Source: JACMLD01 sp039916305 (lineage in GTDB: Bacteria > Bacteroidota > Bacteroidia > Chitinophagales > Chitinophagaceae). Taken from it: a DNA stretch of 64,000 nt. Under the pieces are notes generated by a model. It did no database searches, was not told the origin of the DNA, and saw only the letters and a list, made by a program, of their open reading frames with translations. Below are positions 41,571-49,512 of this stretch, piece by piece; within the stretch, counting starts at the first letter, position 1; the number at the start of each line of letters is the position of its first letter. The DNA is taken from positions 124,001 to 188,000 of the forward strand of contig JBDSLR010000008.1 in NCBI GenBank assembly GCA_039916305.1, read 5' to 3'. Made by a program: the position numbers and the translations under genes.

Positions 41571-42107
41571 TTATTTCTTTTTTGCAAATACGGCCAACGT
41601 GACGGTTGCTTCGTCTCCCAGTACAACGCTGTTGCCTCCTACTTTAAAATCGCGCCGGTTTATCTTAAAACTTCCTTCAAACAAATAACCGTCATCCTGG
41701 GCTGTTGCCTTGAAAGGAAATGAAATATTCCTGGCAGTACCTTTAATGGTAATCGTGCCGGATGCAACAAAACCACCACCCTTACTGGTCACTTTATCTG
41801 ATTTAAAACTGATTTTTGGAAATTTAGCGGCATCAAAATATTCTTCTTTACGCAGATGGTTATCCCTGGAATCATTGCCGGTGTTTACGGTGGCGGCATC
41901 TACGCTGATATCAAAAACTATTTTTTCAGGATTGGCTTTATCAAAATTTATATCACCTGCCAGTCCTTTGAAGCTGCCGCCCGTGCTGATCCCAAAATTT
42001 TTGATGCCGAACTTAACGGTGGATTTATCATCTGCAGGCTGGTATTGCTGCGCATGTAAAATTGTAAGGCTGCAAACGGTGAGGAGTAAGGTAAAAAATA
42101 TTTTCAT
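41571..42107 (-). CDS. YceI family periplasmic protein
   Basis: 178 aa from ATG 42107, which gives a signal peptide (MKIFFTLLLTVCSLTILHAQ). The mature protein has the YceI lipocalin-like barrel features: STVKFGIKNFGISTGGSFKG, then DSRDNHLRKEEYFDAAKFPK and the last strands VGGNSVVLGDEATVTL. These proteins bind polyisoprenoid or other lipids in the periplasm and respond to envelope or acid stress. It lies in a minus-strand group with DoxX, YHS and Crp genes. Confidence 0.88.
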   Translation of the reverse strand: MKIFFTLLLTVCSLTILHAQQYQPADDKSTVKFGIKNFGISTGGSFKGLAGDINFDKANPEKIVFDISVDAATVNTGNDSRDNHLRKEEYFDAAKFPKISFKSDKVTSKGGGFVASGTITIKGTARNISFPFKATAQDDGYLFEGSFKINRRDFKVGGNSVVLGDEATVTLAVFAKKK

Positions 42108-42185
42108 GCTGCTGTATTTCCGCTGATGGTTCAAATAAAACGCCAATCTATGTTAAAGAAAAATAATTTCCAACGGATTAGGGTT

Positions 42186-42587
42186 TTATCCTACCCGCGG
42201 GCTTCCAATTTTTAATACACCCAATACCTGGTTCCGGAAAATAATAAGCAATATAAAGCAACATATAAAGGCAATCAACGCCATGGTAAACAGGCCATAA
42301 TCCCCGTCAAATTTGATCCCGAGTTTAGTCAGGTGAAAAAAGATAGCCCCCGCCATTAAGCCGGTACCCAAACCGGCGCCCCAACCTGTTGTACGCGGAT
42401 ACAGAATAAGAAGCGAGGCAATCAGTTCACACACGCCGGTACCAATGCGTCCCCAGGGTTCCATGCCCAGCTCAGTAAACAGCCGTACAGATTGTTCATG
42501 ACCGGTAAATTTAAAATACAATGTCTGCAGCATGATATAAGCGGCTACCAGTCTCAGCACCCATTGCAGTATGTTTTGAAGTTTCAT
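42186..42587 (-). CDS. DoxX family membrane protein
   Basis: 133 aa from ATG 42587 (MKLQNILQWVLRLVAAYIML). Four transmembrane helices, with DoxX-type features FTGHEQSVRLFTELGMEPWG in the first loop and CELIASLLILYP in helix two. DoxX proteins are quinone- or thiosulfate-related membrane proteins of uncertain function. Neighbours encode a YHS-domain protein and a YceI protein, a combination that recurs in Bacteroidota and suggests a redox or envelope stress unit. Confidence 0.8.
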   Translation of the reverse strand: MKLQNILQWVLRLVAAYIMLQTLYFKFTGHEQSVRLFTELGMEPWGRIGTGVCELIASLLILYPRTTGWGAGLGTGLMAGAIFFHLTKLGIKFDGDYGLFTMALIAFICCFILLIIFRNQVLGVLKIGSPRVG

Positions 42588-42691
42588 ATAATTATTTTTG
42601 TTGGATTGTAACACGAATTTTAAGCGGATTATACGAACACATTCGCTGATGCTATTTTTCAAGTAACTATTATAATCTCGTGCGAAATGGG

Positions 42692-43156
42692 TTAGTGATA
42701 AATTTTACCCCAGCTGGCATCTGCTTTCTTTTTCAGGTTGGTCTCATCCTTATTCCAGTCGGTAAGGGTATTGTTGAAAAACTTATTATAAAAAAGATTT
42801 AGTTTACCGTTTACAATCTTAAATGTTTTGGGATCGATCGCTACCTTTTCGCCCTTTGCACCCATGGCATAAGAGCACCATCCACCGTATTCTGGCTCAT
42901 ACTTCGCAGGATTATTTTTAAATGTTTCTTTGTTGGCGGTTGAAGAGAAATAATACGTGACGCCCTGGTCAACGACTGCATTTTCCCTGCTGCCTTTCAC
43001 AGCTTTGCTTTGGGTAAAATAGGCAACGGGATCGTAGCCACTGATGGCAACGCCATCATTAAGGTTAAACTGTTTTTTACGGAGACCGGTTTGATCCTGT
43101 GCAAGCAGGGCATTTGCCAGCAGGGCAACCAGTAAGAATAATACAATGCGTTTCAT
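42692..43156 (-). CDS. Secreted YHS-domain protein
   Basis: 154 aa with a signal peptide (IVLFLLVALLANALLAQ). The YHS domain spans about residues 38-90: AISGYDPVAYFTQSKAVKG, then YYFSSTANKETFKNNPAKYE and YGGWCSYAMGAKG with a single Cys. YHS domains bind metals or occur with copper and haem proteins. A TACATTTG box (minus strand, 43182-43189) sits 25 bases upstream. It precedes the DoxX gene and follows the Crp-type regulator, which may control it. Confidence 0.82.
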   Translation of the reverse strand: MKRIVLFLLVALLANALLAQDQTGLRKKQFNLNDGVAISGYDPVAYFTQSKAVKGSRENAVVDQGVTYYFSSTANKETFKNNPAKYEPEYGGWCSYAMGAKGEKVAIDPKTFKIVNGKLNLFYNKFFNNTLTDWNKDETNLKKKADASWGKIYH

Positions 43157-43181
43157 ATACTGCTATAGTTTGTTTACCATA

Positions 43182-43189
43182 CAAATGTA
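43182..43189 (-). promoter_or_regulatory. Bacteroidota -7 box (TACATTTG)
   Basis: Exact TAnnTTTG match 25 bases before the YHS gene start, inside the 60-base gap behind the Crp-type regulator gene. Confidence 0.45.
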
Positions 43190-43216
43190 GAAACAGCTTC
43201 ACCGCCCCGCTGTCAC

Positions 43217-43918
43217 CTAACCGACATTAACCAGCTTTTGTATTTTCTTAACATCGGGAAAGCATATTTGCTGCCGGTTATAGGAAATGATATGCTCGGC
43301 TGCCAGCTCATTTATCATGGTAGTAACGGTTTGCCTGCTGGAACCTATCAGGTGGGCAATGTCTTCATGGTTAAGAAAGTTGGGTATGCAAAAGCCCGCC
43401 GCTGTATCCTCGGTGATGTTTAATTGCAACAATTCCCAGAAAAAATTAAGCAGTCTTGTTCTTACATCTTTATTGAGCAGGTTTACGAGGCGGTTTTGAA
43501 TGATGCGCAGTTTGTTACCTACCTGTTTAGTGTATTTAAGCGCTATTTCGGGTTTCCGGTTGAGTAATTTTTCAAAGTCTTCTATATTAAAAGCGCATAG
43601 GCTTACATCTGCTTTGTACGCCTGGGCAAACTCTCCGTTCAGGTTATTTTTTTCCAGCGTAAACTGACCAAAAAGCTCCCCCTGCTGAATGATTTCTTTA
43701 ATAATTTCATTGCCTTCATCATCAATATAACCAATGCGGATATATCCTTCTTTAATAAAGTACAGCTTATTATGGTTGAAGGCTTCGAAGTAAATAAACT
43801 CGCCTTTTTTTGCTTCAATAAAATGATGCACCAAATCCAGTTCCTGGTACTCTTCATCAGAGATATGGCACCACAAATCATAATTACGTATCAGCAGCAT
43901 CTTTTTATCGGCAGTCAT
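43217..43918 (-). CDS. Crp/Fnr family transcription regulator
   Basis: 233 aa. Residues 1-130 form a cyclic-nucleotide-binding-type beta barrel (FIEAKKGEFIYFEAFNHNKL, GYIRIGYIDDEGNEIIKEII). A long dimer helix follows, and the C-terminus is a winged helix-turn-helix with FLNHEDIAHLIGSSRQTVTT (about 183-202). No Cys cluster for an Fe-S centre is present, so it is not a classical oxygen-sensing Fnr. Its gene heads the YHS/DoxX/YceI group, the likely target. Confidence 0.85.
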   Translation of the reverse strand: MTADKKMLLIRNYDLWCHISDEEYQELDLVHHFIEAKKGEFIYFEAFNHNKLYFIKEGYIRIGYIDDEGNEIIKEIIQQGELFGQFTLEKNNLNGEFAQAYKADVSLCAFNIEDFEKLLNRKPEIALKYTKQVGNKLRIIQNRLVNLLNKDVRTRLLNFFWELLQLNITEDTAAGFCIPNFLNHEDIAHLIGSSRQTVTTMINELAAEHIISYNRQQICFPDVKKIQKLVNVG

Positions 43919-44016
43919 AACAGGTATTAATACATGTTTAAGTTACAACAATAAAGCTAAATAGTTCTGACGGGTATGCAGCATTTGCTTTAGTTTTACT
44001 TAAATTTTTTACAGTG

Positions 44017-44796
44017 ATGGAGACACCTACAGTTGCGGCGCTTTTTGCCAGTGGTGAAACACCCGAAGTATTATTCTGGGTAGGCTGTGCCGGAAGTTTT
44101 GACCAGCGTGCACAGAAGATTACAAAAGCTTTTGCATTGATACTTGAAAAAACAGGAACCAAATATGCCATCCTGGGCAAGGAAGAAATGTGCACGGGCG
44201 ATCCTGTACGCCGTGCCGGTAATGAATTTATGTTCCAGATGATGGCCTATCAGAATATACAGGTGCTTAATAATTACGGCATTAAAAAAATTGTGACCGC
44301 CTGTCCGCATTGTTTCAATACCATAAAAAATGAATACAAGGAATTGGGTGGAAATTACGAAGTGATACACCACAGCGTATTTCTGCAGCAGCTGATTGAA
44401 GCGGGAAAAATTACATTGAAAGAAGGCGGCTCTTTTAAAGGGAAGCGCATCACCTATCACGATAGCTGCTATCTCGGCAGGGCAAATAATATTTACGAGG
44501 CACCCCGTAAAGTACTTGAACTACTGGATGCCGAACTGGTTGAGATGAAGCGCTGCCGCAGCAATGGCCTGTGCTGTGGTGCAGGTGGTGCACAAATGTT
44601 TAAGGAAGAAGAAAAAGGCAATACCCGTATAAATTTTGAACGCGCCAGCGAAGCCATTGATACCGGTGCTTCCGTTATTGCAGCAGCCTGCCCGTTTTGC
44701 AACACCATGATCACCGATGGCGTAAAACACAAGGAAAAAGAAAATGAAGTACAGGTATTGGATGTGGCCGAACTGATTGCGGCAAGCATGGTGTAG
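44017..44796 (+). CDS. CCG-domain Fe-S protein (LutA/HdrB-like)
   Basis: 259 aa from ATG 44017; a GTG one codon earlier is possible. It has two cysteine-rich CCG-type repeats: ACPHCFNTIKNEY (about 93-105) with DSCYLGRANN, and LCCGAGGAQMFKEEE (about 187-201) with ACPFCNTMITDG. A Cys also lies in WVGCAGSFDQ near residue 27. Such domains hold 4Fe-4S-type clusters in heterodisulfide reductase B, glycolate oxidase and LutA-like subunits. The partner electron-transfer subunit is not next to it here. A cytoplasmic redox role is likely. Confidence 0.85.
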   Translation: METPTVAALFASGETPEVLFWVGCAGSFDQRAQKITKAFALILEKTGTKYAILGKEEMCTGDPVRRAGNEFMFQMMAYQNIQVLNNYGIKKIVTACPHCFNTIKNEYKELGGNYEVIHHSVFLQQLIEAGKITLKEGGSFKGKRITYHDSCYLGRANNIYEAPRKVLELLDAELVEMKRCRSNGLCCGAGGAQMFKEEEKGNTRINFERASEAIDTGASVIAAACPFCNTMITDGVKHKEKENEVQVLDVAELIAASMV

Positions 44797-44916
44797 TTAG
44801 TGTTTAGCTGCCGTTGAGTGAATTGTTCCACCTGTAACAAGACGGCGGCTGCGAGCCGTCCAATACCAATAATGGAGCCTTGCCTGGCGGGCCTTTCCGG
44901 GTTGAGTGGAAAGTAT

Positions 44917-44924
44917 TAATTTTG
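44917..44924 (+). promoter_or_regulatory. -7 box (TAATTTTG) before 44929
   Basis: Exact TAnnTTTG match with TTTC 19 bases upstream (44894-44897). It ends 4 bases before the ATG, so the message would be leaderless. Confidence 0.45.
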
Positions 44925-44928
44925 CTGT

Positions 44929-45456
44929 ATGAACCATTCTGATTACCGTCAATTATTACCTGAAAACTTTGCAGCTGAGTCACGTGTTTGGATTTACCAG
45001 GCAAACAGGCCGTTTACGTTAAGTGAAGCGATGGCCGTAGAAGAGGCCCTGGAAAAGTTTACCGCCGCCTGGCAAACGCATGGCACCCCGGTAAAAGGAT
45101 ATGCTAATTTATTTTTTGGCCAGTTTATTATTTTAATGGCAGATGAGCGTGCTGCCGGCGTGAGTGGTTGCAGCACGGATAGTTCGGTAAGGCAGATCAA
45201 GGAGATTGAAACAGCATTCAAAGTAACGCTGTTCGACAGGCAATTACTGGCATTCATTATAAAAGACAATATTCAGTTACTGCCCCTGCCCCAGGTGCAA
45301 TATGCTATTAACAATCATTTTATTGAAGCCGGCACTACTTATTTTAACAACCTGGTGCAGACAAAAGCGGAGCTGGAAAATAGCTGGATGATACCGGTAA
45401 AAGACAGCTGGCTGGGCAAGCGTTTTTCGTTTGCGGAATCAGTAAAAGTTGGTTAA
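44929..45456 (+). CDS. Conserved cytoplasmic protein of unknown function, 175 aa
   Basis: No signal peptide, no Walker motifs. Recognisable parts are SRVWIYQANRPFTLSEAMAV (about 18-37), GYANLFFGQFIILMADERAA (about 58-77), GCSTDSSVRQIKEIE and FFGQF-like aromatic strands. Similar Bacteroidota proteins are sometimes labelled ABC transporter ATPase in databases, but nothing in this sequence supports ATPase activity. A promoter-like box ends 4 bases before the ATG. It follows the Fe-S gene on the same strand. Confidence 0.65.
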   Translation: MNHSDYRQLLPENFAAESRVWIYQANRPFTLSEAMAVEEALEKFTAAWQTHGTPVKGYANLFFGQFIILMADERAAGVSGCSTDSSVRQIKEIETAFKVTLFDRQLLAFIIKDNIQLLPLPQVQYAINNHFIEAGTTYFNNLVQTKAELENSWMIPVKDSWLGKRFSFAESVKVG

Positions 45457-45696
45457 GCGGTTTTAGTAAAGCAGGTAAGCGCGAATGAGCATTCGACAAT
45501 CTGCTGCTTCGGTTGCTGATAATGGTGAGTAACCACTTTCTATCTTTTCGACAGATTGGTGCACTGCGCTGAGTCTGTAGAGGTAACCCTTAACTGATGG
45601 ATTTGCCTCCGTAGAACAGCCGCTCCCTGCAACCCGTGCAGGTATAACGATGCCTTTGTGCAGCCGCCTGCCCGCAAAAAATATCTATTTCAAAAA

Positions 45697-45725
45697 AAGA
45701 GGTTGTCTTTATCAGGCAACCTCTT
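45697..45725 (-). terminator. Rho-independent terminator
   Basis: AAGAGGTTG / CAACCTCTT stem, followed on the minus strand by a run of seven T; it ends the large receptor gene at 45749. Confidence 0.85.
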
Positions 45726-45748
45726 TGTATATAGCATATGGCTTTTTA

Positions 45749-48418
45749 TTATTGTTGTGCGTCCTGCACACCGTCCATACCGCTTCTCATATTCTTGCGC
45801 TTGAAGAGTGATACATCCAGTTTGCCAAAACGGTAATTAAAATTAAGGCGGAAAATCTGCTGATCCCTGATTCTTGAATAGTCCTGAATAACGATGGTGG
45901 AATAAGAATAGTAACTGTATTTCCTTGTTTTAAAGACATCATTTACACTCAGTGTAAGTGAAGCGGCCTTGTTTTTCAGGAATTCTTTCTTTACGGCAAA
46001 ATCAAATCCATAATTCTGGTTTACATACCCTTGTGCGGAAGGTTGCGGGCCGCCGCCAAACATACCACCACCGCCGCCACCACCACCACGGCCGCCGCCA
46101 CCATTACCACTGCTTTGTGGCAATACAGACTTGCTTTGGTAATCGCCCGACAATTGGATACTGAAATTTTTAGGCAGTTTAAAGTTGTTATTCCACTTTG
46201 CAAAATAACTCAGGCGCTGCGTAGACCCACCAGCATTGGTGATATTGGTAGCATTAATAGTTGCATTGTAAAAGTTGATATTGGTCGTCATGTCCCACCA
46301 TTTGGTAAGTGGTGTTCTGCCGGTTACTTCCAGGCCATAAGACGTACTGCTATTGGCATTCTGGTAAGAGGTGAAAGTGGCGCTGTCAGTAATTTTATCA
46401 GATACCACATCTTTGAACTGGTAGCGGGTAATGAGGTCAGTAGTATGCTTAAAATACACTGAAGCCAGGATGCTATAATTCTTGGGGAAGGTTTTTTGAT
46501 AAGACATTTCAAAAGAATTGGTAAACTCCGGTTTCAGACCAGGATTACCCACCGTGGGATACTGCGGGTTGGTAATATCTTTATATGGAATCAACTGGAA
46601 GAAATTAGGACGATTGATCCTTCTTGAATAATTGATCTGGAAATCTTGTTTGTTACCCAGTTCTTTGGTAAGGAACACGCTTGGAAAAAGACTGATAGGA
46701 TAACTGGTTTTGAAGGTTGAATCTTTTGCAGCAAACTTGGTACCTGTGTAATCAGAACTTTCTGCTCTTAGACCCAACTGGTAATTCACCGTTTTTGCTT
46801 TACCAGAAAATGTGGCATACCCGGCAAACACCCTGTCTGTAAACTTATAATTATTACTCAGGGAAGCATTGTATACATATGCAGGGGGCGTTATGGTATA
46901 ATCCAATACATAGTTATTGCTGATACTGCTGTTGTCACGCACAGCGGCGCGGGCACCCATCTCTATTTTAGATTTTTCAGTAATGGGGTTGCTGTAATCC
47001 ACCTGCGCAGTGAAGAATTTATTTTTTCCCTGTCCTAGGGTCTGGCGCAGGTAGCGCTGGCCTTTCGGTAAATAATTAGGATCGGTAAGCGTAATATCAT
47101 AAACGCCGTTGTTTTTGTTGGTGCTGCTATTGAAATTAAGATCAGCAGTCAGTTCTTTACCGGCTTTTGCAAAATTGTGCTTATAGCCAATGGCGCCGCC
47201 ATAATTTCTGAAATTGGCTGTTGAACTGGTAAGCTGGGTGCCTCTTGTAAATATTGAACCATTCCTCACAGAATCAAAGTTCAGGTTGTCTGCATTGTCA
47301 AAATTACCGCGCACAATTACGCCGGAAACCGTGATGGTATTCCTGTTATTCATCAGGTAATCAAACCCCGCCCTGCCAAATGCAAAGCTGCCGTTTGATT
47401 CTGTTTTTGAAAACTGATTAACGTCTGTAATGGGCGCTGTTAAATTCTGGCTGTAAACATTTCCTTCCGCAATTGATTTCCGCTGATTGTAATTAGCGCT
47501 CGCAAAAAAGTTTACTTTTCCCTGTTTCAGGTTAATATCTCCACCACCATTTATTTTTCCGCGACTGTCTATCCCTGCCCTGATATTGCCATTATAACCC
47601 GCTTTGCGGTTTTTCTTCAAAACAATATTCAGAATGCCGGCGGTTCCGCCCGAAGCATCAAACTTAGCAGATGGGTTGGTAATGATTTCAACGCTTTCAA
47701 TTGCATCAGAAGGTATCTGGTCAAGGGTAAGCGTAGTGGGTCTGCCATCCACAAAAATGGTAGGCGCAGCGTTACGCAGTGTAACATTACCGTCTATATC
47801 AACATTTACAGAAGGAATGCTTTTCATCAGCTCCTGTGCTGTCTGGCCAGTTCCTACAATATTCTTATCTACATTAAAAATTTTCCTGTCAACGCCCATC
47901 TGAAACAGGGGTTTGGAAGCCGTCACCGTTACATTCTCCAGCAATTTTGCATCTGCCGTCATTTTTATATTGCCCAGGTCTTTGTCAACACCTGCCAATG
48001 CCTGGCTCATATCACCCGCACCGGAACCATCCTGTGAAGGCATTTTAAGGGTAAAAGCTACTTTTTGTTCAACGGTAGTATAACCAATAGCTGACAATTT
48101 AAGTGTATAGCCGCCAAATACAGGCAGGTTTTCTATGCTGAACTCGCCATTCGCCTTTGTAAGCATCCCACCTACCAGGGTATCTTTCCTTTTTTTTGTA
48201 GTTGTATCAAACTTGCCCATAAACAACTGTACGGAAGCCGCATCTATACCCTTGTTTGTTTTAGCATCTACCAGTTTTCCGTAAAAATGGCCAATACTCG
48301 CATTTGCGCCACCTGCACCACGTCCGCCCCTGCCTGCACCTGCTCCGCCACCGGGATACTGGGCGCTTGCTGATAGAAGGGAAATCATAGCAAAAAGTAA
48401 AATCGAAACTTTTCTCAT
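45749..48418 (-). CDS. TonB-dependent-receptor-like outer membrane protein (OMP_b-brl_3 type)
   Basis: 889 aa from ATG 48418. The signal peptide (MRKVSILLFAMISLLSASAQ) is followed by a Gly-rich stretch and a carboxypeptidase-regulatory-like domain (about 45-130). Next comes a plug domain with PSVNVDIDGNVTLRNAAPTI and EIITNPSAKFDASGGTAGIL (about 195-265), and a long barrel. A Gly-only-like loop lies near residue 790 (SSGNGGGGRGGGGGGGG-type), and the end is MRSGMDGVQDAQQ. Members of this group import or sense ligands at the surface of Bacteroidota; no SusD partner is adjacent, so a carbohydrate-utilisation role is not indicated. Confidence 0.85.
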   Translation of the reverse strand: MRKVSILLFAMISLLSASAQYPGGGAGAGRGGRGAGGANASIGHFYGKLVDAKTNKGIDAASVQLFMGKFDTTTKKRKDTLVGGMLTKANGEFSIENLPVFGGYTLKLSAIGYTTVEQKVAFTLKMPSQDGSGAGDMSQALAGVDKDLGNIKMTADAKLLENVTVTASKPLFQMGVDRKIFNVDKNIVGTGQTAQELMKSIPSVNVDIDGNVTLRNAAPTIFVDGRPTTLTLDQIPSDAIESVEIITNPSAKFDASGGTAGILNIVLKKNRKAGYNGNIRAGIDSRGKINGGGDINLKQGKVNFFASANYNQRKSIAEGNVYSQNLTAPITDVNQFSKTESNGSFAFGRAGFDYLMNNRNTITVSGVIVRGNFDNADNLNFDSVRNGSIFTRGTQLTSSTANFRNYGGAIGYKHNFAKAGKELTADLNFNSSTNKNNGVYDITLTDPNYLPKGQRYLRQTLGQGKNKFFTAQVDYSNPITEKSKIEMGARAAVRDNSSISNNYVLDYTITPPAYVYNASLSNNYKFTDRVFAGYATFSGKAKTVNYQLGLRAESSDYTGTKFAAKDSTFKTSYPISLFPSVFLTKELGNKQDFQINYSRRINRPNFFQLIPYKDITNPQYPTVGNPGLKPEFTNSFEMSYQKTFPKNYSILASVYFKHTTDLITRYQFKDVVSDKITDSATFTSYQNANSSTSYGLEVTGRTPLTKWWDMTTNINFYNATINATNITNAGGSTQRLSYFAKWNNNFKLPKNFSIQLSGDYQSKSVLPQSSGNGGGGRGGGGGGGGMFGGGPQPSAQGYVNQNYGFDFAVKKEFLKNKAASLTLSVNDVFKTRKYSYYSYSTIVIQDYSRIRDQQIFRLNFNYRFGKLDVSLFKRKNMRSGMDGVQDAQQ

Positions 48419-48596
48419 GTAGTTGTGTTGATTTGAAAATATAAGCATTAACTGTTTGTCTTGTTTATTTTTTGTGAACCGGACGCAAAGCCGGGAAGAT
48501 AGATTCTTTAGACGCCTGATTGGTGATTTACCTGCGCGTTAACACAAGGGTTTTGCAGCGGTTTGATGAGCGGTAAAATACGGGTATGGAATTACA

Positions 48597-49202
48597 TCAA
48601 TGCGGTAAAAACAAGAAGACAAGAAGCTGTACCAGGCCAATTACAAAACCCAGTGTTGCGCCCAGCCATTTTAACATGCGTATTTCATGCTGCATTCCAT
48701 TGAGGAACGCATTTTCAAGGGTGGCCGGGTCAATGGCCGCAATTTTGGTGGTTACCATATGTTCTATATTCAAATCTTCCTGCAGACGGCCCATATAATT
48801 TTTCATTATCTCCGGGAAAAGTTCCTCCAGCTCGGTCATGAAAAGCCCCTTCAGGTTGTTAATGGTCTTGTCGCCCACAAACATACCTACCATGGGCATC
48901 GACTTAACCAGTTTTATGCGTAAGAAGTGATCAATATGCGCTTCTGCCTGCGGCATTATTTTTTTAACATTTTCGGGGTTAGTAATATTCTGTTCGATTT
49001 CATTAACCGGTAACAGGGAAGCGCTCAACCGGCCGGCACTGACCGCCAACGCAGGCAGTTTTTTTGGGATGATGCCCTGGAATTTGATACCGGCTATTGT
49101 CCTGGGAAGCTGCGGATGAAAAAGCATGCTGATTAGCAGTGCTACCAGCCACCAGCCTAAAATAGCTCCAATAAGGGGGGTGAAATAAAACCACCAATGC
49201 AT
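48597..49202 (-). CDS. DUF445 family membrane protein
   Basis: 201 aa from ATG 49202 (MHWWFYFTPLIGAILGWWLV), which opens with a membrane helix. A C-terminal helix (LGATLGFVIGLVQLLVFLFL) ends the protein. The middle has DUF445 hallmarks: HPQLPRTIAGIKFQGIIPKK and LLPVNEIEQNI. DUF445 proteins are membrane proteins of unknown function, usually about twice this length, so this is a short member. It is divergent from tRNA-His. Confidence 0.75.
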   Translation of the reverse strand: MHWWFYFTPLIGAILGWWLVALLISMLFHPQLPRTIAGIKFQGIIPKKLPALAVSAGRLSASLLPVNEIEQNITNPENVKKIMPQAEAHIDHFLRIKLVKSMPMVGMFVGDKTINNLKGLFMTELEELFPEIMKNYMGRLQEDLNIEHMVTTKIAAIDPATLENAFLNGMQHEIRMLKWLGATLGFVIGLVQLLVFLFLPH

Positions 49203-49257
49203 GGTACACTTAATTTTTATCAGCTGCAAAGAAACAGTAAATACTAACCAATTGTTT

Positions 49258-49288
49258 TTTGAATGAAACCCAATTTCCATTACTTTTG
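49258..49288 (+). promoter_or_regulatory. Promoter of tRNA-His
   Basis: TTTG (49258-49261) and TACTTTTG (49281-49288) are separated by exactly 19 bases, a full match to the Bacteroidota consensus. Transcription would start around 49295, just before the tRNA. Confidence 0.8.
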
Positions 49289-49298
49289 CCCCCCAAAC

Positions 49299-49373
49299 GG
49301 TAGCTGTAGCTCAGTTGGTTAGAGCATCAGATTGTGGTTCTGAGGGTCGAGGGTTCGAAACCCTTCAGTTACC
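49299..49373 (+). tRNA. tRNA-His (anticodon GTG)
   Basis: Cloverleaf with an 8-bp acceptor stem GGTAGCTG/CAGTTACC, the extra 5' G expected for tRNA-His. D-arm GCTC/GAGC, anticodon stem TCAGA/TCTGA around TTGTGGT, T-arm AGGGTTCGAAACCCT. The 3' CCA is not encoded. No integrase gene is adjacent and no repeat of its 3' end was noticed. Confidence 0.95.
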
Positions 49374-49499
49374 CACCCTAAACCCGGAACACCCTGTTCC
49401 GGGTTAATTTTTTTAACAACTCCCCCCACTCGTGTAATTTATTGGTCAACTGCGTGTTAATTGTGGCCGTGCAAGACAACAACACCGCTTTTTTATCGT

Positions 49500-49507
49500 T
49501 AATTTTG
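49500..49507 (+). promoter_or_regulatory. -7 box (TAATTTTG) before the Prc gene
   Basis: Exact TAnnTTTG match ending 5 bases before the ATG at 49513; no -33 element visible. Confidence 0.4.
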
Positions 49508-49512
49508 AGATA

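Noticed and set aside
44929..45456. ABC transporter ATPase
   Set aside because: No Walker A, Walker B or signature motif is present in the 175-aa protein.
49299..49373. tRNA-His as integration site of the accessory region
   Set aside because: No integrase, no repeat of the tRNA 3' end and no foreign genes are adjacent; flanking genes are housekeeping.
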